Shown here: positions 1-7,921 of the stretch, piece after piece | Layout of the letters: the number at the start of each line of letters is the position of its first letter | Position numbering within the stretch: the first letter of the stretch is position 1 | Assembly (NCBI RefSeq): GCF_030012605.2 | Contig: NZ_CP114055.2 | Source of the DNA: Bergeyella_A cardium | GTDB taxonomy: Bacteria > Bacteroidota > Bacteroidia > Flavobacteriales > Weeksellaceae | Strand: one strand, 5' to 3' | DNA length: 64,000 bases | Position numbers and translations under genes: made by a program | The notes under the pieces: generated by a model | Database searches by the model: none | What the model was told of the DNA's origin: nothing | Seen by the model: the letters and a program-made list of their open reading frames with translations, nothing else

Positions 1-123
1 TTCTTTTGCTCTTACTGCTGTGATGAGCACCTCATCTATCACCTTAGTAGAATCTGCTTTAGATTCTTGGGCAGCTGCTGTAATACTCGCAAGTGCCTGT
101 GCCATAAAAAATAATTTTTTCAT
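1..123 (-). CDS. TonB-dependent receptor, N-terminal part (putative thiamine receptor)
   Basis: This gene is cut by the window edge; only the first 41 codons are present. The start ATG is at 123-121. The peptide opens with a signal peptide (MKKLFFMAQALASITAAAQ) and continues with IDEVLITAVRAKE, the usual TonB-box style start of a Bacteroidetes outer-membrane receptor. Such receptors import ligands across the outer membrane using TonB energy. A TPP riboswitch and an attenuator-like terminator lie directly upstream on the same strand. In Bacteroidetes, TPP riboswitches are known in front of TonB-dependent transporters thought to take up thiamine, so I infer a thiamine or thiamine-derivative receptor. 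The receptor call rests on only 41 residues; the substrate rests on the riboswitch. Confidence 0.8.
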   Translation of the reverse strand, partial: MKKLFFMAQALASITAAAQESKADSTKVIDEVLITAVRAKE

Positions 124-172
124 TACAAAATGAAAGTTTTTGTAAAATAAAAGAGGTAATTATTTTATGGAA

Positions 173-217
173 TTAAAAAATAAAGCCTGTCTTTGCAACC
201 CAACAGCAAAAACAAGC
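173..217 (-). terminator. Rho-independent terminator controlled by the TPP riboswitch
   Basis: Read on the minus strand, a 12-bp stem (arms 217-206 and 196-185, one G.T pair near the base and one in the middle) with a 9-nt loop is followed by a T-rich run (184-173). It lies between the TPP aptamer and the receptor start, the layout of a riboswitch expression platform. By analogy with known THI elements, TPP binding should favour this terminator and switch the receptor off. Confidence 0.8.
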
Positions 218-225
218 CACTCATT

Positions 226-302
226 TAGCTTCTTTTCCTTAGACTGCATTACCAGCCCAAGTTCTATGGGTATAATCTCAGCCTTTTACAGCACCCCTTT
301 GA
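226..302 (-). promoter_or_regulatory. TPP riboswitch (THI element)
   Basis: On the minus strand the conserved THI-box blocks occur in order: AGGGGTGC (299-292), GGCTGAGA (282-275), ACCC (271-268), GAAC (264-261), and CTGGTAATGC (255-246), followed by AAGGAA. These form the TPP-binding core of the family (pyrimidine sensor with GCTGAGA; pyrophosphate sensor around TGG-TAATGC). The P1 helix is not obvious. The aptamer precedes an intrinsic terminator and a TonB-dependent receptor gene, so it probably represses receptor synthesis when TPP is plentiful. thiL, which makes TPP, is elsewhere in this window. Confidence 0.9.
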
Positions 303-309
303 GACAGCA

Positions 310-317
310 CAAAAATA
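310..317 (-). promoter_or_regulatory. Candidate -7 element for the riboswitch transcript
   Basis: The minus strand reads TATTTTTG, matching the Bacteroidetes -7 consensus TAnnTTTG. Transcription would start just in front of the TPP aptamer. No convincing -33 TTG is seen, and the box overlaps the T-run of the upstream tatD terminator. Confidence 0.5.
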
Positions 318-340
318 TAAAAAAGAGGAATAATTCCCCT
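311..340 (-). terminator. Rho-independent terminator after tatD
   Basis: On the minus strand a 7-bp stem (340-334 with 330-324), a 3-nt loop and a T-rich tail follow the end of the tatD gene. It should end the operon that starts with the sigma-54-type activator and insulate it from the receptor. Confidence 0.65.
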
Positions 341-393
341 TATTTTTGTTAATTTTTTAATAATGGATAGATAAATAATTTATTTAAAAGACT

Positions 394-1017
394 TTAAAAG
401 CCCATTCTCAGCCTGTTTTGTAAGATTTTTTCCTGCAAATCTTCCAAGCTGATGCCTTTTAAAGCTGCAACTTTACGGTACAAATCCTCAATATTGAAAT
501 CTGTATTATCTGTTTCTAAAAAAAATCGGTCTATCGGTGTATTCTTTACAATCTCCTGCAAAGAGAGATTGTGGAGCACCGCTCTGCCAAAAGAAAGATA
601 AAAACCCTTATCCAAAAGCCCTTTGGCAATTGTTTCCTTTTTATTGAATCCGTGAATGATTAAAGGAACTCTCGCGATTTTACTAAATCTTAGCAGCTCA
701 GAAAACCTCCTTACACAGTGAATAATCACGGGCTTCTGGATTTCATTTGCCCAAAGAATCTGCCGACTAAAAACCTCTTCCTGCTCCTTTTCACTTGTGG
801 GGACAAAAGCATCTAAGCCGCATTCTCCTATGGCAAGGCAATGAGCACTCAAACTGCTTTTCTTAAACCATTCCCAAGATTTTTCTGTAATAAAATCTAA
901 GTCCTTAGGGTGAAACCCCACAGAAAAAGCCGTCTCTACAGGGTTTTCTAAAAAATTGAGATTATAAATCCCCTGCTTGTCTTTTGCGTGATGGTGAAAA
1001 TCAAAAAACATCATCAT
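394..1017 (-). CDS. TatD family metal-dependent hydrolase
   Basis: TatD-type proteins are TIM-barrel metallohydrolases, usually described as 3'-5' DNases. The 207-residue protein begins with a metal-binding DFHHH motif (the family norm is D-x-H-x-H). It keeps AIGECGLD (metal-bridging Glu), VIIHCVR, LIIHGF and the late FLETDN motif with the catalytic Asp. It is short compared with about 255 residues for typical TatD, mainly through trimmed loops; short versions are common in flavobacteria. The start codon overlaps the upstream stop by one base (TAATG), so the two genes are probably translationally coupled. Three ATG codons in a row make the exact start uncertain by two residues. It is the last gene of the run from 5052. 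Confidence 0.85.
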   Translation of the reverse strand: MMMFFDFHHHAKDKQGIYNLNFLENPVETAFSVGFHPKDLDFITEKSWEWFKKSSLSAHCLAIGECGLDAFVPTSEKEQEEVFSRQILWANEIQKPVIIHCVRRFSELLRFSKIARVPLIIHGFNKKETIAKGLLDKGFYLSFGRAVLHNLSLQEIVKNTPIDRFFLETDNTDFNIEDLYRKVAALKGISLEDLQEKILQNRLRMGF

Positions 1018-2489
1018 TAGGCTTTCCCCTGCCTGATTTCTTTTACTTCTTTTATTCGCTGCTGGAAGTAGTCCTTTTTTTCAGGGTGCTTCTCTGATAA
1101 TAATTCAAAAGCATTTATCGCTTTTGCATAGAGCCTCTGGTCAAGGTAGAGATTGGCAAGAGTTTCTGTCATCAGGTGGGAGATATCATCGCTCTTTTCT
1201 TTTAAAATAAAATCGTTCTCCTCTTTCAGTTTGCTGATTTTTGGGTTATTCTCTATAAAGGTATCTATTGCCTTGCTCTTGATTTCCTCTATACTTTGAG
1301 CTGCCTTGATTTCCTGCTCCTCTACCGCAGCTATTTTATCCAATTTCAGCCAGCTCTGCCAAGTATTGATAAATTCAGGTACATTGCTCTGAGGCTTATC
1401 TTCTTCCGAAGATGGGACAGCTTCAATCTCGGAGGAATGCTCCTCTTCCTGAAAAATTTCCTCATTTTCTGAAATGAATGAGATGCTTATCACTGGGCTT
1501 TTGTGCTCATCCGATGGGGAAGGTGCTTTTTCTTCTGATGAAGAGATCTCCACCTCTGGCACATCGCTTACTTTCTTAGTTTCTATTGGAGAGGCTATTG
1601 CCTCTTCCGATTTTTTTTCTGAAATAAGCGCATCGGGTGTGTTTTGTAAAAAGCTCAATGGCTTCCAAGCTGAGGGTGATGGCACCGAATACTCCTCCTG
1701 AATTTCTCCCTCTGGGAGGGCGTCTTTTGGCTTTTCTTCGGTTTTTAATGGCTCCGAAACAGGGGTTTCCTCCTGCAATGCCCTTTCTGCTTCACTGAAA
1801 TTAATATCCGTATTAGATACTTCGTCTTCTTCTTGGCGAACTACTGGTGCTGCATTCTTTTTCCTCGCCATCTTTGCTTCCACCTCTGCTATAAGGCTCA
1901 GCCTTTCCTCTTCATACTTATTCTTAGGCTCAGCCTTTGGAATATAAACTTCTGTCTCCCCTACTTCCATTTTTAGAGGCACTACCTCTTTTTTTACTTT
2001 CTCAACAATTGGAGGCTTTGCCTCTTCCATTTCATCATCAATAAGCGGAAGTGGAGGCTCCACTGCTTTTATTTCTTCATCATTAACAGCCACAGGTGTT
2101 TTATCATTGATTTCTTCTTCAACAGCAACAAGTAATTCATCATTGATTTTTTCTTCAATAATCGGAGGCTCTACCTCTTTTTTTACCTCATCAATAAGTG
2201 GAAGCGGAGGCACTGCCTCTTCTATTTTATCATCAATAAGTGGAAGTGGAACCTCCACTGGTGGGTTGATGAGTTTATAGAGGATTTTTTTATCTGTGGT
2301 ATAGGCAGCGGTAAGGCTTAGGAGGTCTTTGTATGCTGTAGGGTTATACTTATGAACCCCGTAGAGGAGCACTGCCCTTAGGCTTTGCATAAAGGGATAA
2401 GCCGAGAGCTCGCTCTCAAGAGCTGGGAGGTCTTCTGCCGTTAGGGCTTGGGGGTTTTTGAGGAGCTCTAAGGTTCGTTCTTGTATCAT
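1017..2489 (-). CDS. Acidic low-complexity protein with C-terminal TPR-like helices
   Basis: I recognise no defined function. The 490-residue protein has a short helical N-terminal domain (about 1-75), a long Glu/Pro/Lys-rich disordered middle (about 80-390) and a helical C-terminus (about 400-485). The C-terminal segment LANLYLDQRLYAKAINAFEL looks like one tetratricopeptide repeat. The middle contains near-copies of PPLPLIDD, EEKINDE and VKKEVEP, encoded by direct DNA repeats around 2033-2058, 2189-2210 and 2231-2250. No signal peptide is visible, so it is probably cytoplasmic. It lies 3 nt after lptE and is coupled to tatD, and probably belongs to the same operon. The repeats may vary in copy number between strains. 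Confidence 0.75.
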   Translation of the reverse strand: MIQERTLELLKNPQALTAEDLPALESELSAYPFMQSLRAVLLYGVHKYNPTAYKDLLSLTAAYTTDKKILYKLINPPVEVPLPLIDDKIEEAVPPLPLIDEVKKEVEPPIIEEKINDELLVAVEEEINDKTPVAVNDEEIKAVEPPLPLIDDEMEEAKPPIVEKVKKEVVPLKMEVGETEVYIPKAEPKNKYEEERLSLIAEVEAKMARKKNAAPVVRQEEDEVSNTDINFSEAERALQEETPVSEPLKTEEKPKDALPEGEIQEEYSVPSPSAWKPLSFLQNTPDALISEKKSEEAIASPIETKKVSDVPEVEISSSEEKAPSPSDEHKSPVISISFISENEEIFQEEEHSSEIEAVPSSEEDKPQSNVPEFINTWQSWLKLDKIAAVEEQEIKAAQSIEEIKSKAIDTFIENNPKISKLKEENDFILKEKSDDISHLMTETLANLYLDQRLYAKAINAFELLSEKHPEKKDYFQQRIKEVKEIRQGKA

Positions 2490-2492
2490 CTT

Positions 2493-3023
2493 TTACCAAT
2501 CTGCAATTATATCATTAAATATTTTATTGATGAGCCTTTCTATAACGATTTTGGTTTGCTGAGCCTCGATTTGGTTAATATCTAAATCGCTGCTAAACAC
2601 GGCTTCATCGGTATAGGTTCTATCAAAGTTTTTTTGGGGCTCATATTTATTCTCGTAATGTACTTTTACGGTGATGGTCATTTTATTCTGTGAAGTTTGG
2701 GTAAAGCCTCCTGAAACATTTTCCACCGTATTGGATGAGACTGCTGCCGGGCTACTCGGGTTATAATCCACGATTTCTCCTTCTATAAAAATATCGGGGC
2801 TTTCGGTAGCGCCTTTCAGGGTGGTTCTTTGGAGGAATCTATTCTGCATATCTATGGAGAACTGCTGTGCGAGGGTAGGATTTTTAAGCGCAGAATTATC
2901 CACAAACTCATTAATCTTAATCGTCTTCACATCTTTGTGCAGAGACGAGCCCGTAAAGGTATAGCAGGAGTAGAGTAGGAGGGAGGCACCTAAAACCAAA
3001 ATCTGTCTAATGCGCATCATCAT
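2493..3023 (-). CDS. lptE: LPS-assembly lipoprotein LptE
   Basis: LptE is the outer-membrane lipoprotein that plugs and stabilises the LptD translocon, which places lipopolysaccharide in the outer leaflet. The 176-residue protein has a short signal peptide ending in a lipobox (LLLYSC, Cys about 20). It is followed by YTFTGSSLHKDVKTIKINEF, the typical opening of Bacteroidetes LptE, and residues PTLAQQFSIDMQNRF. A C-terminal helix ends the domain. It overlaps the upstream membrane-protein gene by 17 nt or fewer, depending on which of three tandem ATGs is used. That overlap suggests coupling. lptD is not in the window. Confidence 0.88.
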   Translation of the reverse strand: MMMRIRQILVLGASLLLYSCYTFTGSSLHKDVKTIKINEFVDNSALKNPTLAQQFSIDMQNRFLQRTTLKGATESPDIFIEGEIVDYNPSSPAAVSSNTVENVSGGFTQTSQNKMTITVKVHYENKYEPQKNFDRTYTDEAVFSSDLDINQIEAQQTKIVIERLINKIFNDIIADW

Positions 3024-3714
3024 AGCTTCCTATTTCTGAAATTTCGTCATAAGAAATCTGTTCTACTGCATCTTCAAAGGCGAAATAATTACACGCATAA
3101 GTGAACGGCAGTGTAAAAATTAATCCCACAAGACAAGCAAAGTATCCTACCGATGCCAAAAGACCTACCACTAAACTAAAGCCCAGTATCTGGAAGAATG
3201 CTCCACGAGTCATTATAAAAGATGCTTTCAAGGCAGTCTTTATGTCCTTCACTTGAAGGAAGGAGATCAGCATAGGGCTGTAGAAAATCTTAACACTTAT
3301 GAGCATAATGATAATTGCTATAAGAAAAACATACGCATAATAAAATAGGGTATAGGGGAGGCTTGGCACATCTGTTTTGCCTAATGAAGTAATTGCCCAT
3401 ACCCAAAACACGATTCCAGGGATGTATAATATGAAGAATATCCCAAACAATATCAGCTGGAGGAAGAAGTAAGGCAGAAAATCATCAAAGTTGAAGATTT
3501 CAGAGACCTCGGCGTTTTGCCCTTTGTGGAGTTTTCGCAGGTATTTATAGAGATTACCCACGGCAAGCATTGCACAGAAGGGGATGAATGCCATCACAAA
3601 GGTGAGGAGGCTTGCCAGCAGTATATTGCCAAAATTATTCTTGTAAAGCTCCCAACCTTGGCTAAGGTATTGGGAGAATTTAAAATTTACGGGGTTGATG
3701 TTCAGCGTAGCCAT
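3007..3714 (-). CDS. Multi-pass inner-membrane protein, unknown function
   Basis: The 235-residue protein has about five or six hydrophobic helices between residues 28 and 215, an N-terminal amphipathic stretch with FSQYLSQGWELYKNNFG, and a short acidic C-tail. The WELYKNNFGNILLASLL opening resembles the beginning of DUF975-like or glycerophosphodiesterase-membrane-domain-like proteins, but the assignment is not firm. It lies 15 nt after the sigma-54-type activator and overlaps lptE, so it is part of the envelope-related operon. A role in envelope homeostasis is only inference from position. Confidence 0.7.
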   Translation of the reverse strand: MATLNINPVNFKFSQYLSQGWELYKNNFGNILLASLLTFVMAFIPFCAMLAVGNLYKYLRKLHKGQNAEVSEIFNFDDFLPYFFLQLILFGIFFILYIPGIVFWVWAITSLGKTDVPSLPYTLFYYAYVFLIAIIIMLISVKIFYSPMLISFLQVKDIKTALKASFIMTRGAFFQILGFSLVVGLLASVGYFACLVGLIFTLPFTYACNYFAFEDAVEQISYDEISEIGSYDDAH

Positions 3715-3729
3715 AAGATTCGGGGGATA

Positions 3730-5052
3730 TTATGATTCTAAGTTGTATTGTTTCAGTTTTCTGTAGAGGGTTCTTTGGGATATTCCGAGCTCGTCTGCCG
3801 CACGGTTTCTTCGCCCTTTATGTTTTTCTAATGCCTTTATGATAAGCTCTCTCTCGTTGTTTTGTAGCGAGAGGCTATCGGTTTTTGCTTCTTCCAGTTC
3901 TATATCTTCTATATTGTGATACTCCTCATTGATATCTACGGGATGATGGCTGATGGGCGATGGATAAAACGCCGCAGGCTGAGCATTCTCTCCGAGAGGG
4001 CTACCCCCTATTCCTTGCTCAAAGTAGAGGCGAGGGCTGGCGCCCGAACCGCCGTCTGCCGCATAAATCCTATTGATAAGGTTCTGCTCTTGGGTAGAGA
4101 AATCTACCGCTCCTCGGTTTTTGATAAGCTCGGAGGTGAGGGATTTTAAATCATTAATATCATTCCTCATATCAAAGAGGATTTTATACATAATCTCTCG
4201 CTCGGTGCTGAAATCCGTCGTACTACTGCCCAGATTCTGGCGATTGCCTACCACAGCGGGCAGGTTCGGTTGTGCAGGGATGTATTCTGCGATCTTAGTG
4301 GCAGAGATGGTTCTGGACTGCTCCACTACCGTCATCTGCTCCACGAGGTTTCTCAGCTGGCGTACATTTCCAGGGAAGGGGTAGCTCTCGAGGTATTGCA
4401 CGGCATCTTCCGAAAGCTCCAGCTCTGGCATTCTATATTTCTCGGCAAAGTCTATTGCAAATTTCCTGAACAGAAGATGAATATCGCCTTTCCTGTCCCT
4501 TAGTGGAGGCATATCTACCTGCACCGTATTGAGGCGGTAATAGAGGTCTTCGCGGAACCTACCCTCCTGTATGGCATTCATCATATTCACATTGGTTGCC
4601 GCTACGATTCTCACATTGGTCTTTTGGATTTGTGAGGAGCCCACTTTCATAAACTCACCGCTCTCGAGTACTCGGAGGAGTCTCACTTGGGTTTGTAGGG
4701 GGAGCTCACCGACTTCATCGAGGAAAATCGTACCGCCGTCTGCCACCTCAAAGTAGCCCTTTCTCGTGCTGGTAGCCCCTGTAAAAGCGCCTTTCTCGTG
4801 CCCAAAAAGCTCAGAATCTATCGTACCTTCGGGGATGGCACCACAATTCACCACAATATAGGGCTGATGCTTCCTGCGAGATTCGGAATGTATGATTTTC
4901 GGGATAAACTCCTTACCCGTACCACTCTCACCAATGACGAGAACGGAGATATCCGTAGGCGCTACCTGTACCGCTTTTTCTAATGCGCGGTTCAGTGCGG
5001 GGTAGTTGCCAATAATCCCAAATCGGTTTTTTATCATTTGTAAATCTGCCAT
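3730..5052 (-). CDS. Sigma-54-dependent (NtrC-type) transcriptional activator without receiver domain
   Basis: This is an enhancer-binding AAA+ ATPase that opens RpoN promoters. The AAA+ domain starts almost at the N-terminus: Walker A GESGTGKE (about 41-48), the sigma-54 contact loop GAFTGA (about 89-94), Walker B FLDEVGEL (about 111-118), then arginine-finger region [22 protein letters not shown] linker (about 250-390) leads to a Fis-type helix-turn-helix at the C-terminus ([20 protein letters not shown]). No response-regulator or sensory domain is present in the 440 residues, so activity is probably set by expression or a partner protein. It heads the run that includes lptE. I found no clear -7 box upstream and it may be read from miaB. 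Confidence 0.92.
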   Translation of the reverse strand: MADLQMIKNRFGIIGNYPALNRALEKAVQVAPTDISVLVIGESGTGKEFIPKIIHSESRRKHQPYIVVNCGAIPEGTIDSELFGHEKGAFTGATSTRKGYFEVADGGTIFLDEVGELPLQTQVRLLRVLESGEFMKVGSSQIQKTNVRIVAATNVNMMNAIQEGRFREDLYYRLNTVQVDMPPLRDRKGDIHLLFRKFAIDFAEKYRMPELELSEDAVQYLESYPFPGNVRQLRNLVEQMTVVEQSRTISATKIAEYIPAQPNLPAVVGNRQNLGSSTTDFSTEREIMYKILFDMRNDINDLKSLTSELIKNRGAVDFSTQEQNLINRIYAADGGSGASPRLYFEQGIGGSPLGENAQPAAFYPSPISHHPVDINEEYHNIEDIELEEAKTDSLSLQNNERELIIKALEKHKGRRNRAADELGISQRTLYRKLKQYNLES

Positions 5053-5386
5053 CTTTTTTGGTTTTCAAATAAAGGAGTGGGTAGTATACCCACCCCAAGC
5101 AATTAATTAAAAATTATAAGTGTTCTCTTTTCTCTTAGTTTTAGAATCCATAAAGTTTTTACACTTTGCTTCTCCATTAATGAGTGATATTCATTATCTC
5201 CCTACTCAATTTTTTACTGCCAATAGTGACTATAAAATGGTTTGCTTACCCTTTTCCCAAAATAGGAAGCCTCCAAAGACGAATATTTTTTTGAAAAAGA
5301 ACTCAATCTCCAACTGGAAGCCGTGAGCCAAAAGTAGGGAAAAAATTTTGTTTTGAAGAGAGGGTATTCTTTTTTGTGTGGAAAGG
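5053..5386. other. Intergenic region between miaB and the activator gene
   Basis: No convincing gene in 334 bp. The only clear structure is a hairpin near the activator start (7-bp arms 5075-5081 and 5085-5091, 3-nt loop), which could be an operator or RNA structure in the 5' leader. I saw no sigma-54 GG-N10-GC promoter and no TAnnTTTG box. Confidence 0.5.
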
Positions 5387-6826
5387 TTAGGCCTCATGGC
5401 GAGCGAGGAGCGTGCCACGCGTAGAATCATAAGCGAAGACGGTAACGAAATCGCCGAGCTTCTCGCCTTGTTTTTTATCGAAGACTACGACCACATTCTG
5501 GGAGTTTCGCCCTTTCCATTGGTTTTTATTTTTCTTGCTCTCGCCGTCTATCAGTACTTCGTGGTACTTGCCTACATAGGTTTTCATCCGTGCGGAGGAG
5601 AGCTCGCCTTGGAGGTCGATTACTTCTTGGAGTCTTCGTTTTTTCACCTCATCGGGGATGTTGTCTGGCATTTTTTTGTGGGCTGGGGTGCCTGGCCGTT
5701 CGGAGTAGGCAAACATATAGCCATAATCGTACTCCACTTCTTTCATCAGGCTGAGGGTATCCTGGTGGTCGGCCTCCGTCTCGCCAGAAAATCCTACCAT
5801 TATATCTTGTGAGAAAGCGATATCGGGGACGATGAGCTTTGCCTCTTTAATCAGATCCAAATACTGCTGGCGGGTGTGCTGTCGGTTCATTGCTCGGAGC
5901 ATTGCATCGCTCCCTGACTGTATCGGGAGGTGTACATATCGGCAGATATTGGGATATTTTGCCATCATTTTAAATACATCGATGCTCATATCTTGCGGAT
6001 TGGAGGTAGCGAAGCGGATTCTCATCTGGGGAACGGCTTGGGCAACCATCTCTAAAAGGTGAGCGAAGTGGAGGGCGGTAGCCTGCTGCATAGGGGAGGC
6101 TTTGGTGAAATCCTTCTTTGCGCCGCCCCCGTACCAGAGGTAGGAGTCTACATTCTGTCCGAGGAGGGTTACTTCCTTGTAGCCATTATTCCAGAGCTCT
6201 TGGCATTCTTTGATGATGGAGTGTGGGTCTCTGCTGCGCTCCCTACCGCGGGTGAAGGGCACGATGCAGAAGGTGCACATATTGTCGCACCCCCGTGTAA
6301 TGGTTACAAAAGCGGTAACGCCACTCCCGCTGAGCCTCACGGGGCTGATGTCTGCATAGGTCTCCTCTTTGGAGAGCATTACATTGATGGCGTCTCTGCC
6401 TTCCTGAGTTTCTCGGAGGAGGTTGGGCAGGTCTCGGTAGGCGTCTGGGCCTACGACGAGGTCTACGAGCTGCTCTTCTTCTAGGAGTTTTGTTTTGAGG
6501 CGCTCTGCCATACATCCGAGCACGCCGACGGTGAGGCTGGGGTTATATTCCTTTTGTTTTTTAAACTGGGAGAGGCGCATCCTTACGGTTTGCTCTGCTT
6601 TTTCTCGCACGGAGCAGGTGTTGAGGAGGATGAGGTCTGCCTCTTCTACTTTGGTTGTGGTATTATAGCCAATATCGCTGAGAATAGAGGCTACGATTTC
6701 GGAGTCTGAGAAATTCATCTGGCAGCCGTAGCTCTCCAAGAAGAGTTTTTTGGTATTTCCTTTTATTTCTTTCCCAGCATAGGCTTCGCCTTGGCGGGTT
6801 TCATCTATATATTTCTTTTCTTGTAG
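5387..6826 (-). CDS. miaB: tRNA-2-methylthio-N6-dimethylallyladenosine synthase MiaB
   Basis: MiaB is a radical-SAM enzyme that adds the 2-methylthio group to i6A37 in tRNAs reading UNN codons. From the chosen start (MLQEKKYIDET) it is 479 residues. It has the N-terminal UPF0004 domain with the first Fe-S cluster cysteines (SYGCQMN, NTCSVREKA, GCMAER), the radical-SAM CxxxCxxC motif (CDNMCTFC) and a C-terminal TRAM domain (about 400-475). The longer reading frame begins at a TTG that lies inside a -7 promoter box (6860-6867), so the ATG at 6826 is the better start. Confidence 0.96.
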   Translation of the reverse strand, partial: LQEKKYIDETRQGEAYAGKEIKGNTKKLFLESYGCQMNFSDSEIVASILSDIGYNTTTKVEEADLILLNTCSVREKAEQTVRMRLSQFKKQKEYNPSLTVGVLGCMAERLKTKLLEEEQLVDLVVGPDAYRDLPNLLRETQEGRDAINVMLSKEETYADISPVRLSGSGVTAFVTITRGCDNMCTFCIVPFTRGRERSRDPHSIIKECQELWNNGYKEVTLLGQNVDSYLWYGGGAKKDFTKASPMQQATALHFAHLLEMVAQAVPQMRIRFATSNPQDMSIDVFKMMAKYPNICRYVHLPIQSGSDAMLRAMNRQHTRQQYLDLIKEAKLIVPDIAFSQDIMVGFSGETEADHQDTLSLMKEVEYDYGYMFAYSERPGTPAHKKMPDNIPDEVKKRRLQEVIDLQGELSSARMKTYVGKYHEVLIDGESKKNKNQWKGRNSQNVVVVFDKKQGEKLGDFVTVFAYDSTRGTLLARHEA

Positions 6827-6859
6827 CATTCTGCAAAATTCATTTTTTAAAATAATCCG

Positions 6860-6867
6860 CAAAGATA
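6860..6867 (-). promoter_or_regulatory. -7 promoter element of miaB
   Basis: The minus strand reads TATCTTTG, a perfect TAnnTTTG box 33 nt before the miaB ATG. It overlaps the upstream in-frame TTG, which rules out the longer start. Confidence 0.65.
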
Positions 6868-6917
6868 ATCACCTACAACTTGAGGGGCAACTATAATGCC
6901 TACAGCACAAAGAATGC

Positions 6918-7919
6918 TTAAAAAGGAGAGGTGGATAATATATTTTGAAGCCAGGAAGTAAAGCTGTACTTCTCTCGAATTTCAGAAGGGAGGGTTTCAA
7001 ACGATTTATGGAGAAAATCTTCCAAACCCTCGTAACTGCGGTTTTCTATAACATAAATATTATTCGGATGATAGAAATCATAGTTCTTCACAAGAGAATT
7101 ATTTGTAATGAGCTTCTTACCATAGCCAATAGCTTCAAATGGTCTGAAAGATATACCTCGATGTATGGAATTCTCAACATCTAAAATAATATCGGAAGAC
7201 TTCGAATTTCTGATACTCTGCTCAAAACTTATCCCCTGAGAGATAAAATGAACGGGTGAGTCTTTATACTTAAGTACCTTCTTTTTGTTTTTACAAACAA
7301 TATTAATATTTGTTTTAAGTCCAAAATCTGTGAGTAGCTTAGTCAGATTTACGATTTCGGCTATTCTGTCTTCCATATAAGTACCTATGAAAAATACATC
7401 CTGCAACTTCTGAATGGTATCTGGTAAAAAATCAAAGTAGAAATTATTCGTCTTTATCGTAGAGGGATAATTTAAAGAATCATTCTCATCAAAGACAAAA
7501 AATGCATCAAACAAATGAATGTATTCCTTTACGAGAGGGTAGCGGCTAATCCCATCCCACTGATAGGCCACAACCTTTTGTGAGATACTTTTTACCCTAT
7601 TTACTATACTAGTACTGTATAAATCTGGGCGAATAAAAAGGGCATAATCCATAATGGGAAGGGTAGATAAATAATCCAGCTGAATTTTCTCATTAATGCT
7701 ATTTTTTATCTTCTGCTTATAGGTTTTATCCTTAAAAATAAACTTCCTTATCCCGTGAATGAGAGTATCTTTTTTAGAGATTTTCTGTTTACCTTCTGCC
7801 CCTGATAATATAAAAACCTCAAAGCCTAAAAACTCCAGATTTTTCTTAAAAATATCTGGAAGACCAAAGTGATTCGGAACTGCAATAAGTATTTTCTTTC
7901 CCTGAAAAGTTTGAGGCAT
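6918..7919 (-). CDS. Putative glycosyltransferase (surface glycan type)
   Basis: The protein (333 residues from the chosen ATG) looks like a two-domain GT-B-like transferase, but family motifs are weak. It has a Rossmann-like start (GKKILIAVPNHFG), a central FDAFFVFDENDSLNY segment and a C-terminal domain with SIHRGISFRPFEAIGYGKKLITN. That last segment resembles the donor-site region of CgeB-like or capsular GT proteins. An upstream in-frame ATG at 7940 would overlap the preceding gene by 19 nt; the ATG at 7919 follows that gene's stop by 2 nt and is preferred. The pair probably modifies a lipopolysaccharide or other surface glycan. Both genes are more A+T-rich than their neighbours, which fits lateral transfer. 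Substrate unknown. Confidence 0.6.
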   Translation of the reverse strand: MPQTFQGKKILIAVPNHFGLPDIFKKNLEFLGFEVFILSGAEGKQKISKKDTLIHGIRKFIFKDKTYKQKIKNSINEKIQLDYLSTLPIMDYALFIRPDLYSTSIVNRVKSISQKVVAYQWDGISRYPLVKEYIHLFDAFFVFDENDSLNYPSTIKTNNFYFDFLPDTIQKLQDVFFIGTYMEDRIAEIVNLTKLLTDFGLKTNINIVCKNKKKVLKYKDSPVHFISQGISFEQSIRNSKSSDIILDVENSIHRGISFRPFEAIGYGKKLITNNSLVKNYDFYHPNNIYVIENRSYEGLEDFLHKSFETLPSEIREKYSFTSWLQNILSTSPF

Positions 7920-7921
7920 AA

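Noticed and set aside
167..352. 61-codon plus-strand frame
   Set aside because: It lies antisense to the TPP riboswitch and two terminators and has no recognisable domain; the riboswitch explains the region.
5120..5430. Short frames on both strands between the activator gene and miaB
   Set aside because: No motifs and no conserved-looking composition; treated as intergenic.
6243..6515. Arg/Pro-rich 90-codon frame antiparallel-phase within miaB
   Set aside because: A frame shadow of miaB; the composition is an artefact of G+C-rich codons.
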